Positions 43,799 to 52,493 of a DNA stretch of 64,000 nucleotides are shown here, piece after piece. The stretch spans positions 248,001-312,000 of the forward strand of contig NZ_PCOQ01000004.1 of NCBI RefSeq assembly GCF_002975275.1. The letters are read 5' to 3'. Numbering within the stretch: the stretch's first letter is position 1; each line of letters begins with the position of its first letter. A program made the position numbers and the translations under genes. The DNA is from Achromobacter sp. MYb9. GTDB taxonomy: Bacteria; Pseudomonadota; Gammaproteobacteria; Burkholderiales; Burkholderiaceae_B. The notes beneath the pieces are model-generated. The model saw nothing but the letters and a program-made list of their open reading frames with translations. It did no database searches and was not told where the DNA came from.

Positions 43799-44599
43799 TC
43801 AGGCGCGGGGCTTGCGCGCGGCCCGCTGCGCGATGAAGGCGTCCACCGCCTCCGCATGCGCCGGCGTCTTGTGCGCCAGCGCCTGATACGCCGCCGACAG
43901 CTCCAGCAGGGTATCCAGCCGCACATGCTGGCTTTCGCGCAGCAGGCGCTTGGTCAGCCGCACGGCGTCGGGGGAATTCGCCGCCATGCGCGCGGCCAGC
44001 GCCCGCGCCGCCGACAGCAGTTCGACGGCCGGCACGACGCGCGACACAAGTCCCCATTCGCGTGCGGTCCCCGCATCGATGGCGTCCCCGGTGAACGACA
44101 TCTCGGCCGCCCGCGCCGACCCGATCAGCCGTGGCAGGAACCACGCGCCGCCATCCCCGGGAACGATCCCCAGTTTGACGAAGCTTTCCGCAAAGGTCGC
44201 CTCTTCCGCGGCGATGCGCACATCACACATGCAGGCCAGGTCGCAGCCCGCGCCAACGGCGGGGCCATTGACGGCGGCGATCGTGGGCACTTCCAGCGCA
44301 TGCAGGGCCAACGGCAGACGCTGGATGCCGTGGCGGTATTCCTGGCGCAAGGCGGCGCTACCGACCTCGGGGCCAATCTGCCGCTGCATGTCGTTGATGT
44401 TGCCGCCCGACGAGAACACATTGCCCGCCGCCGTCAGGATCAGCACGCGCACCGCGGGATCCCGTTCGATCCGCGCGAACGCGGCCAGCAACTGATCCAC
44501 GATGCCGCTGCCCGTCAACGCGTTGCGCGTGGCCGGATCGTCCAGCGTCAGCGTCACGATGCCCTCCGGGCTCTGCTCGTAATGCACGAGTTCCGTCAT
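43799..44599 (-). CDS. enoyl-CoA hydratase/isomerase family protein (PaaG-like)
   Basis: A 266-residue crotonase. Oxyanion segments: NVFSSGGNINDMQ and NGPAVGAGCDLACMCD. The first Glu position is Asp (GAGCD) and the second lies in FAESFVKLGIVPGDGG. This resembles PaaG-type isomerases (QSF..GL.P motifs) rather than FadB-type hydratases. Double-bond isomerisation or a related reaction is therefore more likely than simple hydration. It lies 21 bp after a Bug receptor gene and 66 bp before the thiolase gene. Confidence 0.85.
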   Translation of the reverse strand: MTELVHYEQSPEGIVTLTLDDPATRNALTGSGIVDQLLAAFARIERDPAVRVLILTAAGNVFSSGGNINDMQRQIGPEVGSAALRQEYRHGIQRLPLALHALEVPTIAAVNGPAVGAGCDLACMCDVRIAAEEATFAESFVKLGIVPGDGGAWFLPRLIGSARAAEMSFTGDAIDAGTAREWGLVSRVVPAVELLSAARALAARMAANSPDAVRLTKRLLRESQHVRLDTLLELSAAYQALAHKTPAHAEAVDAFIAQRAARKPRA

Positions 44600-44620
44600 G
44601 TCTTTCTCCTGGTTTGCGCG

Positions 44621-45589
44621 TTATTGTTTCGGGATGCCGGCACGCTGGGCGGCCTCGTCCCATTTGCGGATTTCGTCGCGCTGGAACACACGGAGTTCCT
44701 TCGGCCCCACGGGAAACACTTCCCAGTTCGTGCGCGCCAGGAACTCGGCGGCGTCCGCCGTGCGGTATATGTCCAGCAGCACGCCAGCCAGCTTATCGAT
44801 GACGGCAGCCGGCGTGCGGGCCGGCGCGAACGCCGCGGTCCAGTTCACCATGTAATAGCCTGGAAATCCCGATTCCTGCAACGTCGGCGTATCCGGTGCG
44901 CTCTTTAGCCGCGCATCCCCCGTAACCGCCAGCAGACGCATGCGGCCGCTCTGCACGAAGGGAATGACGGCGCCATAATCGGCGAACACGAAATCCACCT
45001 GCCCGCCCGCAAGATCCGTCAACGCGGGGGCCGCGCCGCGATACGGCACGTGGTTGGCCTTGATGCCGCCCATGGCCAGAAACAACTCGGTGGCGATTTG
45101 ATAGGACGCGCTGCCGCTGCCGAAATTCAGTTCTCCCGGCCGCTGGCGCGCCGCGTTCACCAGATCCGCCACCGTCTTGTAGGGCGCATCGGCCTTGACC
45201 ACCAGCGCCATTGCGCCGTAACCCAGGCGCGCCACGGGCGCGAAGTCATTGACCGGGTCATAGGGCAAGTGTTTGAACATCGCCGCATTGGTCGCCACGG
45301 GCGAATTGCTGGCCAGCAACAGCGTATAGCCGTCGGGTGGCGCCACGGCGACGGCCTGCGCGGCGATGAAACTGTTGCCGCCCGGCCGGTTTTCCACCGT
45401 CACGGCCACGCCAAGCTTTTCTTCCATTTTCTTTGCGACATAGCGGGCATTGCTGTCCGTGCCGCTGCCCGGCGGAAACGACACAATCAGCCGGATGGGC
45501 TTGTCGGGGTAAGCGGCCTGGGCGGACGCCGCGGGCAGCGCCAGCCATGCGACGCCCGCCAGCGCCAATAGGCGCATCAGCTTGTTCAT
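44621..45589 (-). CDS. Bug/TctC family periplasmic solute receptor
   Basis: A 322-residue receptor. The start MNKLMRLLALAG begins a clear signal peptide (LALPAASAQAA); the open frame upstream lacks one. The family opening YPDKPIRLIVSFPPGSGTDS and loops VENRPGGNSFIAAQAV and FGSGSASYQIATELF are present. It is first in the Bug-crotonase-thiolase run and divergent from the acyl-CoA dehydrogenase pair. Two LysR-type boxes lie in the shared 257-bp gap, so uptake and beta-oxidation genes are probably switched on together. Confidence 0.92.
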   Translation of the reverse strand: MNKLMRLLALAGVAWLALPAASAQAAYPDKPIRLIVSFPPGSGTDSNARYVAKKMEEKLGVAVTVENRPGGNSFIAAQAVAVAPPDGYTLLLASNSPVATNAAMFKHLPYDPVNDFAPVARLGYGAMALVVKADAPYKTVADLVNAARQRPGELNFGSGSASYQIATELFLAMGGIKANHVPYRGAAPALTDLAGGQVDFVFADYGAVIPFVQSGRMRLLAVTGDARLKSAPDTPTLQESGFPGYYMVNWTAAFAPARTPAAVIDKLAGVLLDIYRTADAAEFLARTNWEVFPVGPKELRVFQRDEIRKWDEAAQRAGIPKQ

Positions 45590-45697
45590 TGCTTGTCTCC
45601 TGTTGTTGTCGTCGCCGAGCGCGTTGGACGCGGCACGGCGCAGCAAGCAGCGTAGGCATACGGACAGGTGACGTCTAATATTAGTTTTTGAGCAAGC

Positions 45698-45714
45698 GAT
45701 ACCAACCTCGTATC
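45698..45714. promoter_or_regulatory. LysR-type box 1 (GATAC-N7-GTATC)
   Basis: GATAC-CAACCTC-GTATC, a perfect 5-bp inverted repeat with 7-bp spacer that contains the classical LysR ATAC-N7-GTAT motif. It lies in the divergent gap between the Bug receptor and acyl-CoA dehydrogenase genes, 109 bp upstream of the Bug start. Confidence 0.7.
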
Positions 45715-45732
45715 AGTCGGCGGCCGGCTGCC

Positions 45733-45749
45733 GATATGAGATTCGTATC
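45733..45749. promoter_or_regulatory. LysR-type box 2 (GATAT-N7-GTATC)
   Basis: GATAT-GAGATTC-GTATC, the same motif with one mismatch, 35 bp centre-to-centre from box 1 in the same divergent gap. A strong and a weaker site spaced this way match the recognition and activation sites typical of LysR regulators. Confidence 0.65.
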
Positions 45750-45846
45750 AAATATCAAATAAATAATATTGGACGGCTGTCAGCGCGCGGCCTGATAGTG
45801 GTCGTGGACGCCCCGCTGCGGGGCGCCCGTTCGCTTCGGAGCGCCC

Positions 45847-46995
45847 ATGATTGATACGCTGGAACTTACCGCCATCCCGCCCGAGGATGAGGCCCTGCGC
45901 GCCGAGGTGCGCGCCTTCCTGGCCGATACGCTGGATGGGCTGGAACCCGACGAACGCGCGCGCTCATGGATGGGTTTCGACGCGGGGTTCAGCCGCCAGT
46001 TGGCCGAACGCGGCTGGCTGGGCCTGACCCTGCCGCGCGAGGTCGGCGGCGCGGCGCGCGGCCACTTCGCACGCTTCGTGCTGTCGGAAGAACTGCTGGG
46101 CGCGGGCGCGCCGGTGTCGGCGCACTGGATCGCCGACCGCCAGAGCGCGCCGTTGATCCACAAGTACGGCACGGCGGCTCAGCAAGCGTTCTACCTGCCC
46201 CGGATCTGCCGCGCCGAGGCATTCTTCTGCATCGGCATGAGCGAGCCGGGATCCGGCTCCGACCTGGCCAGCATCCGCAGCCGCGCTGAACCGTCGGGTG
46301 GCGGCTGGCGTTTGAACGGCAGCAAGATCTGGACCACCAATGCGCACCGCTCTCACTACATGATCGCGCTGGTGCGCACGTCCGGCACGGCCGATGACCG
46401 CCACCAGGGATTGTCCCAGCTGATCGTGGACCTGTCGCTGCCGGGCGTATCCATCCGCCCCATCGAAGACCTGGCGGGCGATGCCCATTTCTCGGAAGTG
46501 TTCTTCGACAACGTCGAACTGCCCGCCGATGCGCTGATCGGCGAAGCGGGCGCAGGCTGGGCCCAAGTGAATGCCGAACTGGCGTTCGAACGCAGCGGCC
46601 CCGAGCGCCTTTATTCCAGCATTGCGCTCCTGGAGTGCTGGCTGACGCATTGCCGCACGCTGTCCGACGACGCCAGCAGTCGCGCCACGCTGGGCAGCAT
46701 CCTGTCGCAGATGGCGGTGCTGCGCGCCATGTCGCTGGCGGTGGCGGGCAAACTGGCGGCCGGCGCCAGCCCGGCGACGGAGGCCGCGCTGGTCAAAGAC
46801 CTGGGCACGGAACTGGAACAACTCATTCCCCGCCTGATCGGCGATGCGCTGGGCCGCCGTCCCGAGGTGCCACCGCCGTTGCCGCTGTTGCGCACGCTGG
46901 CATATCTGGAACAGGTAAGCCCCACGTTTTCCTTGCGCGGCGGCACGCGCGAGATCTTGCGCGGCATCATCGCCCGCGGCCTTGGACTTCGATAA
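45847..46995 (+). CDS. acyl-CoA dehydrogenase
   Basis: A 382-residue FAD enzyme. Flavin-contact segments FFCIGMSEPGSGSDLASIRS and SKIWTTNAHRSHYM and the closing RGGTREILRGIIARGL are present. The position of the MCAD-type catalytic Glu near the C-terminus is Gly (RGGT), so the base must come from elsewhere or from a partner subunit. It is followed after 12 bp by a smaller dehydrogenase gene, suggesting a two-subunit enzyme. It is divergent from the Bug-crotonase-thiolase genes. Confidence 0.92.
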   Translation: MIDTLELTAIPPEDEALRAEVRAFLADTLDGLEPDERARSWMGFDAGFSRQLAERGWLGLTLPREVGGAARGHFARFVLSEELLGAGAPVSAHWIADRQSAPLIHKYGTAAQQAFYLPRICRAEAFFCIGMSEPGSGSDLASIRSRAEPSGGGWRLNGSKIWTTNAHRSHYMIALVRTSGTADDRHQGLSQLIVDLSLPGVSIRPIEDLAGDAHFSEVFFDNVELPADALIGEAGAGWAQVNAELAFERSGPERLYSSIALLECWLTHCRTLSDDASSRATLGSILSQMAVLRAMSLAVAGKLAAGASPATEAALVKDLGTELEQLIPRLIGDALGRRPEVPPPLPLLRTLAYLEQVSPTFSLRGGTREILRGIIARGLGLR

Positions 46996-47007
46996 GGACG
47001 CCCCCCC

Positions 47008-48006
47008 ATGGACTCTCTGCTTGGCGACGCCGCCGAACGCCTGTTCGCGCAAACCTGCACGCCCGCGGTGATGCGTGGCATCGAGCAAGGCCAACCGGCC
47101 GCCCCGGCCTGGCAGGCCTGCGAAGACGCCGGCTTCGCCGACGCGCTGGTGCCTGAAACGCTGGGCGGTGCCGGGCTGGACCTTCCCGAGGCATTGCCGG
47201 TGGTGTTGGCGGCCGGCCGTCATCTTTGCCCGTATCCGATCGCCCACACCATGTTGGCCCGCGCCTGGCTTGCCCGTCTGGGACGGCCCCGGCCAGCGGG
47301 TTCGATCGCCCTCGCCCCGCACGGCCTCGCGATCCAGGGCAAGCGGGTGACGGGCGCCAGCGTTCCCTGGATCCGCGCCGCCGACCACCTCCTGGCGCAG
47401 ATCAACGGGCAGGTCTGGCTGTTGGCAACATCCGCCGGCCACGCGCAGCCGAACGGCGTGCATGGCAGTCTTGACGGCGATGCGTGGTGGCCGTTGGCGG
47501 ACGCGCAATGCCTGGGCAACGGCAGCCCGCTGGACGAGCTTGCGGCCACCGCCTATGCCGGTCTCATGGCTGGCGCCATGGAACGGGTCCTGACGCTGAC
47601 GCTGGATTACGCCAACACGCGCGCGCAGTTCGGCAAACCCATCGGCCGTTTCCAGGCCGTGCAGCAACAGATCAGTGTGATGGCCGAGCAGGTCTGGGCC
47701 GCGCGCATGGCGGCGCAACTGGCGTTCCAGGGCCATGGCGGCTTGCCGCAAGCGATGCTGGCCGCCATGGGCAAGGCGCGCGCCAGCCAGGCCGCGCCAA
47801 TAGTCGCGGATATCGCGCACGCAGTGCATGGCGCCATCGGCATCACGGCGGAATACGATTTGCAGTTGTACACACGGCGCCTGCGCGAGTGGCGGCTGGC
47901 GGGCGGATCGGAATCGCATTGGCACGAGCGCATCGGGGCGCACGCGCTGGGCAGTGGCGCAGACGCGCTGACGTATCTGCGCACGGCGTTGTGCGGGGCG
48001 GCATGA
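47008..48006 (+). CDS. acyl-CoA dehydrogenase family protein, small subunit type
   Basis: A 332-residue dehydrogenase-fold protein, shorter than the usual 380. It begins MDSLLGDAAERLFAQ and has the C-terminal helices LTLDYANTRAQFGKPIGRFQ and AVHGAIGITAEYDLQLYTRR. It lacks the GGTxEI ending. It lies directly after the longer dehydrogenase gene, repeating the large/small pairing seen at 35382-37678. A heteromeric enzyme is inferred. Confidence 0.88.
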   Translation: MDSLLGDAAERLFAQTCTPAVMRGIEQGQPAAPAWQACEDAGFADALVPETLGGAGLDLPEALPVVLAAGRHLCPYPIAHTMLARAWLARLGRPRPAGSIALAPHGLAIQGKRVTGASVPWIRAADHLLAQINGQVWLLATSAGHAQPNGVHGSLDGDAWWPLADAQCLGNGSPLDELAATAYAGLMAGAMERVLTLTLDYANTRAQFGKPIGRFQAVQQQISVMAEQVWAARMAAQLAFQGHGGLPQAMLAAMGKARASQAAPIVADIAHAVHGAIGITAEYDLQLYTRRLREWRLAGGSESHWHERIGAHALGSGADALTYLRTALCGAA

Positions 48007-48044
48007 CGCGCTGATACCGAAGGGATAGCACGGATGCCGCCGCC

Positions 48045-48061
48045 GATACGCGCGCCGTATC
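48045..48061. promoter_or_regulatory. LysR-type box 3 (GATAC-N7-GTATC)
   Basis: GATAC-GCGCGCC-GTATC, a perfect copy of the boxes at 45698 and 45733, 32 bp upstream of the LysR start codon. It indicates autoregulation and ties this LysR protein to the divergent promoter 2.3 kb away. Confidence 0.7.
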
Positions 48062-48093
48062 ATCCAGGGCAACCAACACCCCGGGCCGCCCTC

Positions 48094-49038
48094 ATGGATT
48101 TCCGCCATCTACAGCAGTTCCTGGTCCTTGCCGAGACGCTGAACTTCCACCGCGCGGCGGAAAAGCTGCATATGTCGCAGCCTCCGCTATCGGTCTCGAT
48201 CCGCAAGCTTGAAGACATGGTCGGCGTGCCACTATTCGTGCGCGGACGCCAGGGTGTGCAACTGACCGAAGCCGGCTTGGCCGCCCTGGACGAAGCGCAC
48301 CGCGCGCTGTTCCATGCCGAGCAGTTCAAGCTGGCCGCGCGCGCCGGCGCGGCGGGCGAAGGCGGCACCGTGCGCATCGGTTTCGTCGGGTCGGCCACGC
48401 ACGGCATCCTGCCGCGCATCCTGCCCTTGTTCCGACAGCGCTATCCCGGCGTGACCGTCGTGCTGCGCGAAGCAACGTCGATCCGCATCATGCAGGATCT
48501 GGCGGAAGACACGCTGGAGGTCGGCATCGTGCGCGTGCCGGTGGCCATGGGGTCGAACGTGCGCCTGGCCCCGCTGACCACCGAGAACTTCGCGCTTGCC
48601 GTGCCCAAGGGGCACCGGCTCGCACGGCGCGGCAGCATCCGGCTGACCGACCTGGCGGACGAGGCATTCATCATGTACACCGCCACCGAGGCCGCCGGAT
48701 TGCGCATGGCGGCCATCAACGCTTGCCAACTGCGCGGGTTCACGCCCCGCATCACCCAGGAAGCGGTACAGGTGCAAACGCTGCTCAGCCTGGTTGAAAG
48801 CGGATTAGGCGTGGCGCTGGTGCCCGCGGGCAGCCGACGCCATCCGGGGCCCAACGTCGTCTATAAATCGCTGGCCGACTTTCCCGCCGATGCCTCCATC
48901 GGCATTTCGCTGGCGTGGAATCCCGACACGGAACGTAGCGCGGCGCGCAACCTGCGCGAGATGGCCAGCCAGGCATTCCGCGACAAGCCTGCCAAATATC
49001 CAGTGCCGCGCTTGCGGCAAGGTGGCCGGCAGGCTTAG
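48094..49038 (+). CDS. LysR-family transcriptional regulator
   Basis: A 314-residue LysR protein. The start MDFRHLQQFLVLAETLNFH is the standard opening, and the helix-turn-helix is RAAEKLHMSQPPLSVSIRKL. The effector domain begins TVRIGFVGSATHGILPRIL, typical of BenM/CatM-like regulators of aromatic or acyl compounds. It follows the two dehydrogenase genes by 87 bp and has a GATAC-N7-GTATC box in front of it. It is therefore the likely activator of the flanking beta-oxidation cluster. Confidence 0.92.
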   Translation: MDFRHLQQFLVLAETLNFHRAAEKLHMSQPPLSVSIRKLEDMVGVPLFVRGRQGVQLTEAGLAALDEAHRALFHAEQFKLAARAGAAGEGGTVRIGFVGSATHGILPRILPLFRQRYPGVTVVLREATSIRIMQDLAEDTLEVGIVRVPVAMGSNVRLAPLTTENFALAVPKGHRLARRGSIRLTDLADEAFIMYTATEAAGLRMAAINACQLRGFTPRITQEAVQVQTLLSLVESGLGVALVPAGSRRHPGPNVVYKSLADFPADASIGISLAWNPDTERSAARNLREMASQAFRDKPAKYPVPRLRQGGRQA

Positions 49039-49128
49039 GATGGAGCATGGTCGCGCCTTGGCGCCCTGCGGGGCTGGGGTGGCGGCGCGGCCCACGTTTG
49101 AACCTTGCCAGCGATTCGGGAGCACATC

Positions 49129-49569
49129 GTGAAGACAGTTGCTGAGATTCTCAGGGAAAAGCCGAACCCCTCCGTCGTGACGGTTTCACCGGATTCATCG
49201 GTGTACGACGCCATCAAGACCATGGCCGAACGCAGTATCGGCGCGGTCGTCGTGGTCCAGGGCGATACCGTGCTGGGCATGCTGTCCGAGCGCGACTACG
49301 CCCGCAAGGTGGTCTTGCAGGACCGCTCGTCGCGAAGCACGAAGGTGCGCGACATCATGACGGACTCGGTCTATTACGTGGGCCCGGGCGATACGCGGGA
49401 ACACTGTATGGCCATGATGACGGAACGGCACTTTCGCCATCTTCCGGTCATCGACAATGAAAAGCTGATTGGCCTGCTGTCCATTGGCGACCTGGTCAAG
49501 GACGTCATGAGCGAACAGAAGTTCATCATCCACGAACTGGAACGCTACATCAGCGGCGGCCACGCCTGA
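49129..49569 (+). CDS. CBS-domain pair protein
   Basis: A 146-residue protein made of two CBS domains (SVVTVSPDSSVYDAIKTMAE and MTDSVYYVGPGDTREHCMAM), a Bateman module that binds adenine nucleotides or AdoMet. Similar stand-alone proteins are widespread and of unclear role. I prefer the GTG start giving VKTVAEILREK, seven bases after GGGAG, over an upstream ATG-less extension. It is convergent with the TauE/SafE gene. Confidence 0.88.
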   Translation: MKTVAEILREKPNPSVVTVSPDSSVYDAIKTMAERSIGAVVVVQGDTVLGMLSERDYARKVVLQDRSSRSTKVRDIMTDSVYYVGPGDTREHCMAMMTERHFRHLPVIDNEKLIGLLSIGDLVKDVMSEQKFIIHELERYISGGHA

Positions 49570-49601
49570 GCCTCCTTGGCCACGGACCTGGCAGGCGCCG
49601 G

Positions 49602-50366
49602 CTAGCCCGCCGCCAGGATCCGCGCCGCCGGCACGATCAGCCCCAAGCCAGCAGCCAGCAACAGCACGAACACCATGCGCTTGATGGTCTTCATCGAACC
49701 CACCGTGCCATAGCGGCGCGCCAGCCACGTCACGCCGATCACGACTGGAAACGCCTGCACGCTGAGCCAGAACGATGACGCCATGAACGCCCCCTGCCCG
49801 GTCACCAGGCCCAGGCGCACCACGGCGTTCAGCGAAAACAGCACCAGCAGGCTGTTGCGGATGGACGCCAGCGGCAGGGGCTGGCGGTACAAGTGATAGA
49901 CCATCGGCGGCCCCGCGCTTGAGAACAAGCCACCCAGCACGCCCGATATCCCGCCGAAAAACACGAAAGACGCCTTGGACGACAGCCGCTCCAGCGGCTT
50001 GGCGCGCGCCACCAGCAACACCGCGCAAGCCAGGATCGTGACGCCCAACAGCAGTTGCAAAAACACGGTCGTCGACCCGCTGATCCAGGTCAGCACGGCC
50101 ACGCCCACGCCCACGCCGACCAGGCTGGCGATCATGGCCGGGCCCATCAGCGACCAGTTCACTTGCGGCTTGGCGCGCGCCAGGGTCACGGCGGCGTTCA
50201 CCAGCGACAACACGCTGACCACGTTCGCCACTTCAGACACCGACGCCAACTGAAACACGCCGGACAGACCCAGCAGCACCAGCCCGAATGCAAAGCCGGT
50301 CATGGTCTGGGCATACGTGGCAAGCGCCACGCAGGCCAGGAAAAGTAGGTGTTGGGTAAGGCTCAT
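49602..50366 (-). CDS. TauE/SafE family permease
   Basis: A 254-residue membrane protein with about eight TM helices and the TauE/SafE (DUF81) pattern: QTMTGFAFGLVLLGLSGVF near the N-terminus and its repeat GGISGVLGGLFSSAGPPMVY in the second half. Members export sulfite, sulfoacetate or other small organosulfur or carboxylate anions; the substrate here is not evident. The start MSLTQHLLFLA is chosen. Upstream in-frame starts would add a charged, low-complexity leader. Confidence 0.85.
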   Translation of the reverse strand: MSLTQHLLFLACVALATYAQTMTGFAFGLVLLGLSGVFQLASVSEVANVVSVLSLVNAAVTLARAKPQVNWSLMGPAMIASLVGVGVGVAVLTWISGSTTVFLQLLLGVTILACAVLLVARAKPLERLSSKASFVFFGGISGVLGGLFSSAGPPMVYHLYRQPLPLASIRNSLLVLFSLNAVVRLGLVTGQGAFMASSFWLSVQAFPVVIGVTWLARRYGTVGSMKTIKRMVFVLLLAAGLGLIVPAARILAAG

Positions 50367-50582
50367 GCGTCGGATTTCGGGGGCAGCGGCACGCATGGCG
50401 TACGCGGCGCGGGGGCTGTCCAAGGCGGCGATGATATCACCGGGGTACCGCCCTCCCCGTCGCTGCCACGGGCCGCACGACCACATATCTTGTCACAAAT
50501 AGAAGCGTCCCCGAACCTGCCTGCCGCGCACAGCCGCTATCCTTGCCGCCCTGTCAGTCCTAGCCGGTAAGCCCTTGCCTGA

Positions 50583-51464
50583 ATGACGCCCAAACAGACC
50601 ACGATCAATACCGTGACCCTGACCTGCTCCACATGCGGCAGCGCTCAGTTCACCAAATTGGCCTCCAACGAATACCGATGCAACCACTGCCACGCCTTGA
50701 CGCTGGTGGAGGACGATGTCGCCCAGCGGCTGGAGAAGATCCTGCGAGGCATGCAACCGCCTCAGCAACCGCAGGTCAAGCCCAGCGCCCTTGCGGCCAT
50801 CGGGCTGGCGGTGGCGGCAGTGATCGCCATCCCCCTGGTGGCCGCTCTACTGAGTCCTGGCCGTTCGTCGCCGCCGCCGCGCTTCGTTCAGGAGCCGCCG
50901 ATCGACGCCTCATTGGTCAAGCTGACCGATGTGCGCGAAACGCAGGTGCACGGCCGCAAGCAACTGGTCATGCTGATGCGCAACGAGACCGGCAAGAAGA
51001 TCGACACGCCCCGCGTGAACGCCACGTTCTTTCAGGGCGAAATGACGCTGTCGTCGTCGATGGTCTCGCCGTCGACGCACACCTTGCAGGCCGGCGAATA
51101 TGCCCCCGTGCTGATCTCGGTGCCGGACAAGGCCTATAGCCGCTACGCGCTGGAGGTCGCCACGCCGTCGCCCGCGCGCGGCAAGACCAATGATGTCGTG
51201 TCCAGCAAAGTGCAGTTGGTGCGCAACGACGAAGCATACCGGCTGGTTGGCCTGCTGAAGAACCAGGGCGCGACGGAGGCCAACAGCACCCAGATCACCG
51301 TCATTCTGTACGGCGACGACGGCGCGATGATCGGCACCGGCATCGGCTACGCCACCGCCAGCCCGCTGGCGCCCGGCGCGTTGACGTCGTTCGACGCGCG
51401 CTGCGAAATGTTCGGCGACGGCAACGTCGCGTCCTACGATTACATGGTGCAAAGTGAAAGCTGA
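50583..51464 (+). CDS. zinc-ribbon membrane protein of unknown function
   Basis: A 293-residue protein. It has an N-terminal zinc ribbon (LTCSTCGSAQFTKL...YRCNHCHALTLV), a TM helix at about 69-88 (ALAAIGLAVAAVIAIPLVAA), then two extracytoplasmic beta-rich repeats. Each repeat resembles an FxLYD-type fold (LVMLMRNETGKKIDTPRVNA, and YRLVGLLKNQGATEANSTQI). I recognise no enzyme. It overlaps the next gene by 11 bp, and both have a TM anchor plus the same kind of repeat, so they probably act together in the envelope. Confidence 0.7.
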   Translation: MTPKQTTINTVTLTCSTCGSAQFTKLASNEYRCNHCHALTLVEDDVAQRLEKILRGMQPPQQPQVKPSALAAIGLAVAAVIAIPLVAALLSPGRSSPPPRFVQEPPIDASLVKLTDVRETQVHGRKQLVMLMRNETGKKIDTPRVNATFFQGEMTLSSSMVSPSTHTLQAGEYAPVLISVPDKAYSRYALEVATPSPARGKTNDVVSSKVQLVRNDEAYRLVGLLKNQGATEANSTQITVILYGDDGAMIGTGIGYATASPLAPGALTSFDARCEMFGDGNVASYDYMVQSES

Positions 51465-52368
51465 CCGCCTCGAAGGCAAACCCCTCTCCTGGCCAGCCAA
51501 GGCCGGGCTGGTGCTGATCATCCTGGCGGCGATCGGTTTCGCCCTGTACAAACACACCGCGCTGGGCCCCTGGGCCGCGCAGAAGTTCGCCCAGAAAGCG
51601 CCGCCGCAAGCCACGCCCCCGGCCAAAGAAGCCCCGCCCAAAGAAGTGGGCCCCGCCAGCCGCATCGTGCGGGTCAGCCCGGCCAATATCCGGGTCATCG
51701 ACCAGGTCCGTTTGACCACCGAAGAGCTGCTGGACCCGGATTTCGCCCTGTTCGACCCCAAGGCATTCAGCCTGTCGGCGCCGCGCCGGCTGATGGACGA
51801 GATCGAGCGCCCCGTCCTGTATGCCGAAGTCGTCAACACCAGCGACCGTTACGTCGCCTTGTCGCCACGGGTGAAGATCGCCGTGTTCGACGGGTCGCGT
51901 GCGGTGGACCTGCGCCAGGACTGGCCGCTGCCGACCCACTTGTATCCAGGGGAGCGGGTGACGGTGGCGCTGCCCGGCGGCCGCTATGAACGCGTGACCG
52001 AGATCAAGCCGGACTGGTTGCCCGCCAAACGCGCCGCCCTGCCCGGCCCGCGACCGAAGCTGGCTGTCTCCGTCGAGAACACCGAAGCCAACGTCGGCAC
52101 CGGCACCCTCAATTTCACCTACCGCTACCGTTACAAATACGTCACCGTCCACGGCCGGGTACGCAATGACGACCAGGCGGAGGTCGACGGCGTGCGCGTC
52201 TGGATCACCCTGTACGACGCCCAGGACCAGGTGTCCGGCGCCACGTTCAAGGAGCTGCGACTGCCCAAGCTGAAGCCCGGAGAAAGCGTCCCGTTCGAGG
52301 TCCAGGTCAAGCAACATGGCGGTAATTTTGCCCGAGTGGGCCTGGTCTACGACGCCACCCTGCGCTAG
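51454..52368 (+). CDS. single-TM envelope protein of unknown function
   Basis: A 304-residue protein with a GTG start (MKADRLEGKPLSW) overlapping the previous gene by 11 bp. It has one TM helix (AGLVLIILAAIGFALYK), a Pro/Ala/Lys linker, then two beta-rich segments (VLYAEVVNTSDRYVALSPRV, and VTVHGRVRNDDQAEVDGVRV). These match the FxLYD-like repeats of its neighbour. Function is unknown. A clear terminator follows, so the two genes form their own transcript. Confidence 0.7.
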   Translation: MKADRLEGKPLSWPAKAGLVLIILAAIGFALYKHTALGPWAAQKFAQKAPPQATPPAKEAPPKEVGPASRIVRVSPANIRVIDQVRLTTEELLDPDFALFDPKAFSLSAPRRLMDEIERPVLYAEVVNTSDRYVALSPRVKIAVFDGSRAVDLRQDWPLPTHLYPGERVTVALPGGRYERVTEIKPDWLPAKRAALPGPRPKLAVSVENTEANVGTGTLNFTYRYRYKYVTVHGRVRNDDQAEVDGVRVWITLYDAQDQVSGATFKELRLPKLKPGESVPFEVQVKQHGGNFARVGLVYDATLR

Positions 52369-52404
52369 GCCCGCACCAGATCGCCCTCGGGGCGCACCCT
52401 GCGC

Positions 52405-52430
52405 AAAGGCGGCTCGCAAGGCCGCCTTTT
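52405..52430 (+). terminator. rho-independent terminator
   Basis: AAAGGCGGC - TCGCAAG - GCCGCCTTT plus TTTTGCTT, a 9-bp perfect stem 37 bp after the stop of the single-TM protein gene. It separates that gene from the acnB promoter. Confidence 0.8.
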
Positions 52431-52493
52431 GCTTGCCTGCCCCGCGCAGGGCCACGGGCCGCCGTCTCTCGTAAGCAACAGCTATCAACCCAA

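Noticed and set aside
45964..48108. 714-residue open frame on the minus strand opposite the acyl-CoA dehydrogenase pair
   Set aside because: Same reason: it is a GC-rich shadow of two well-supported dehydrogenase genes, with no recognisable motif.
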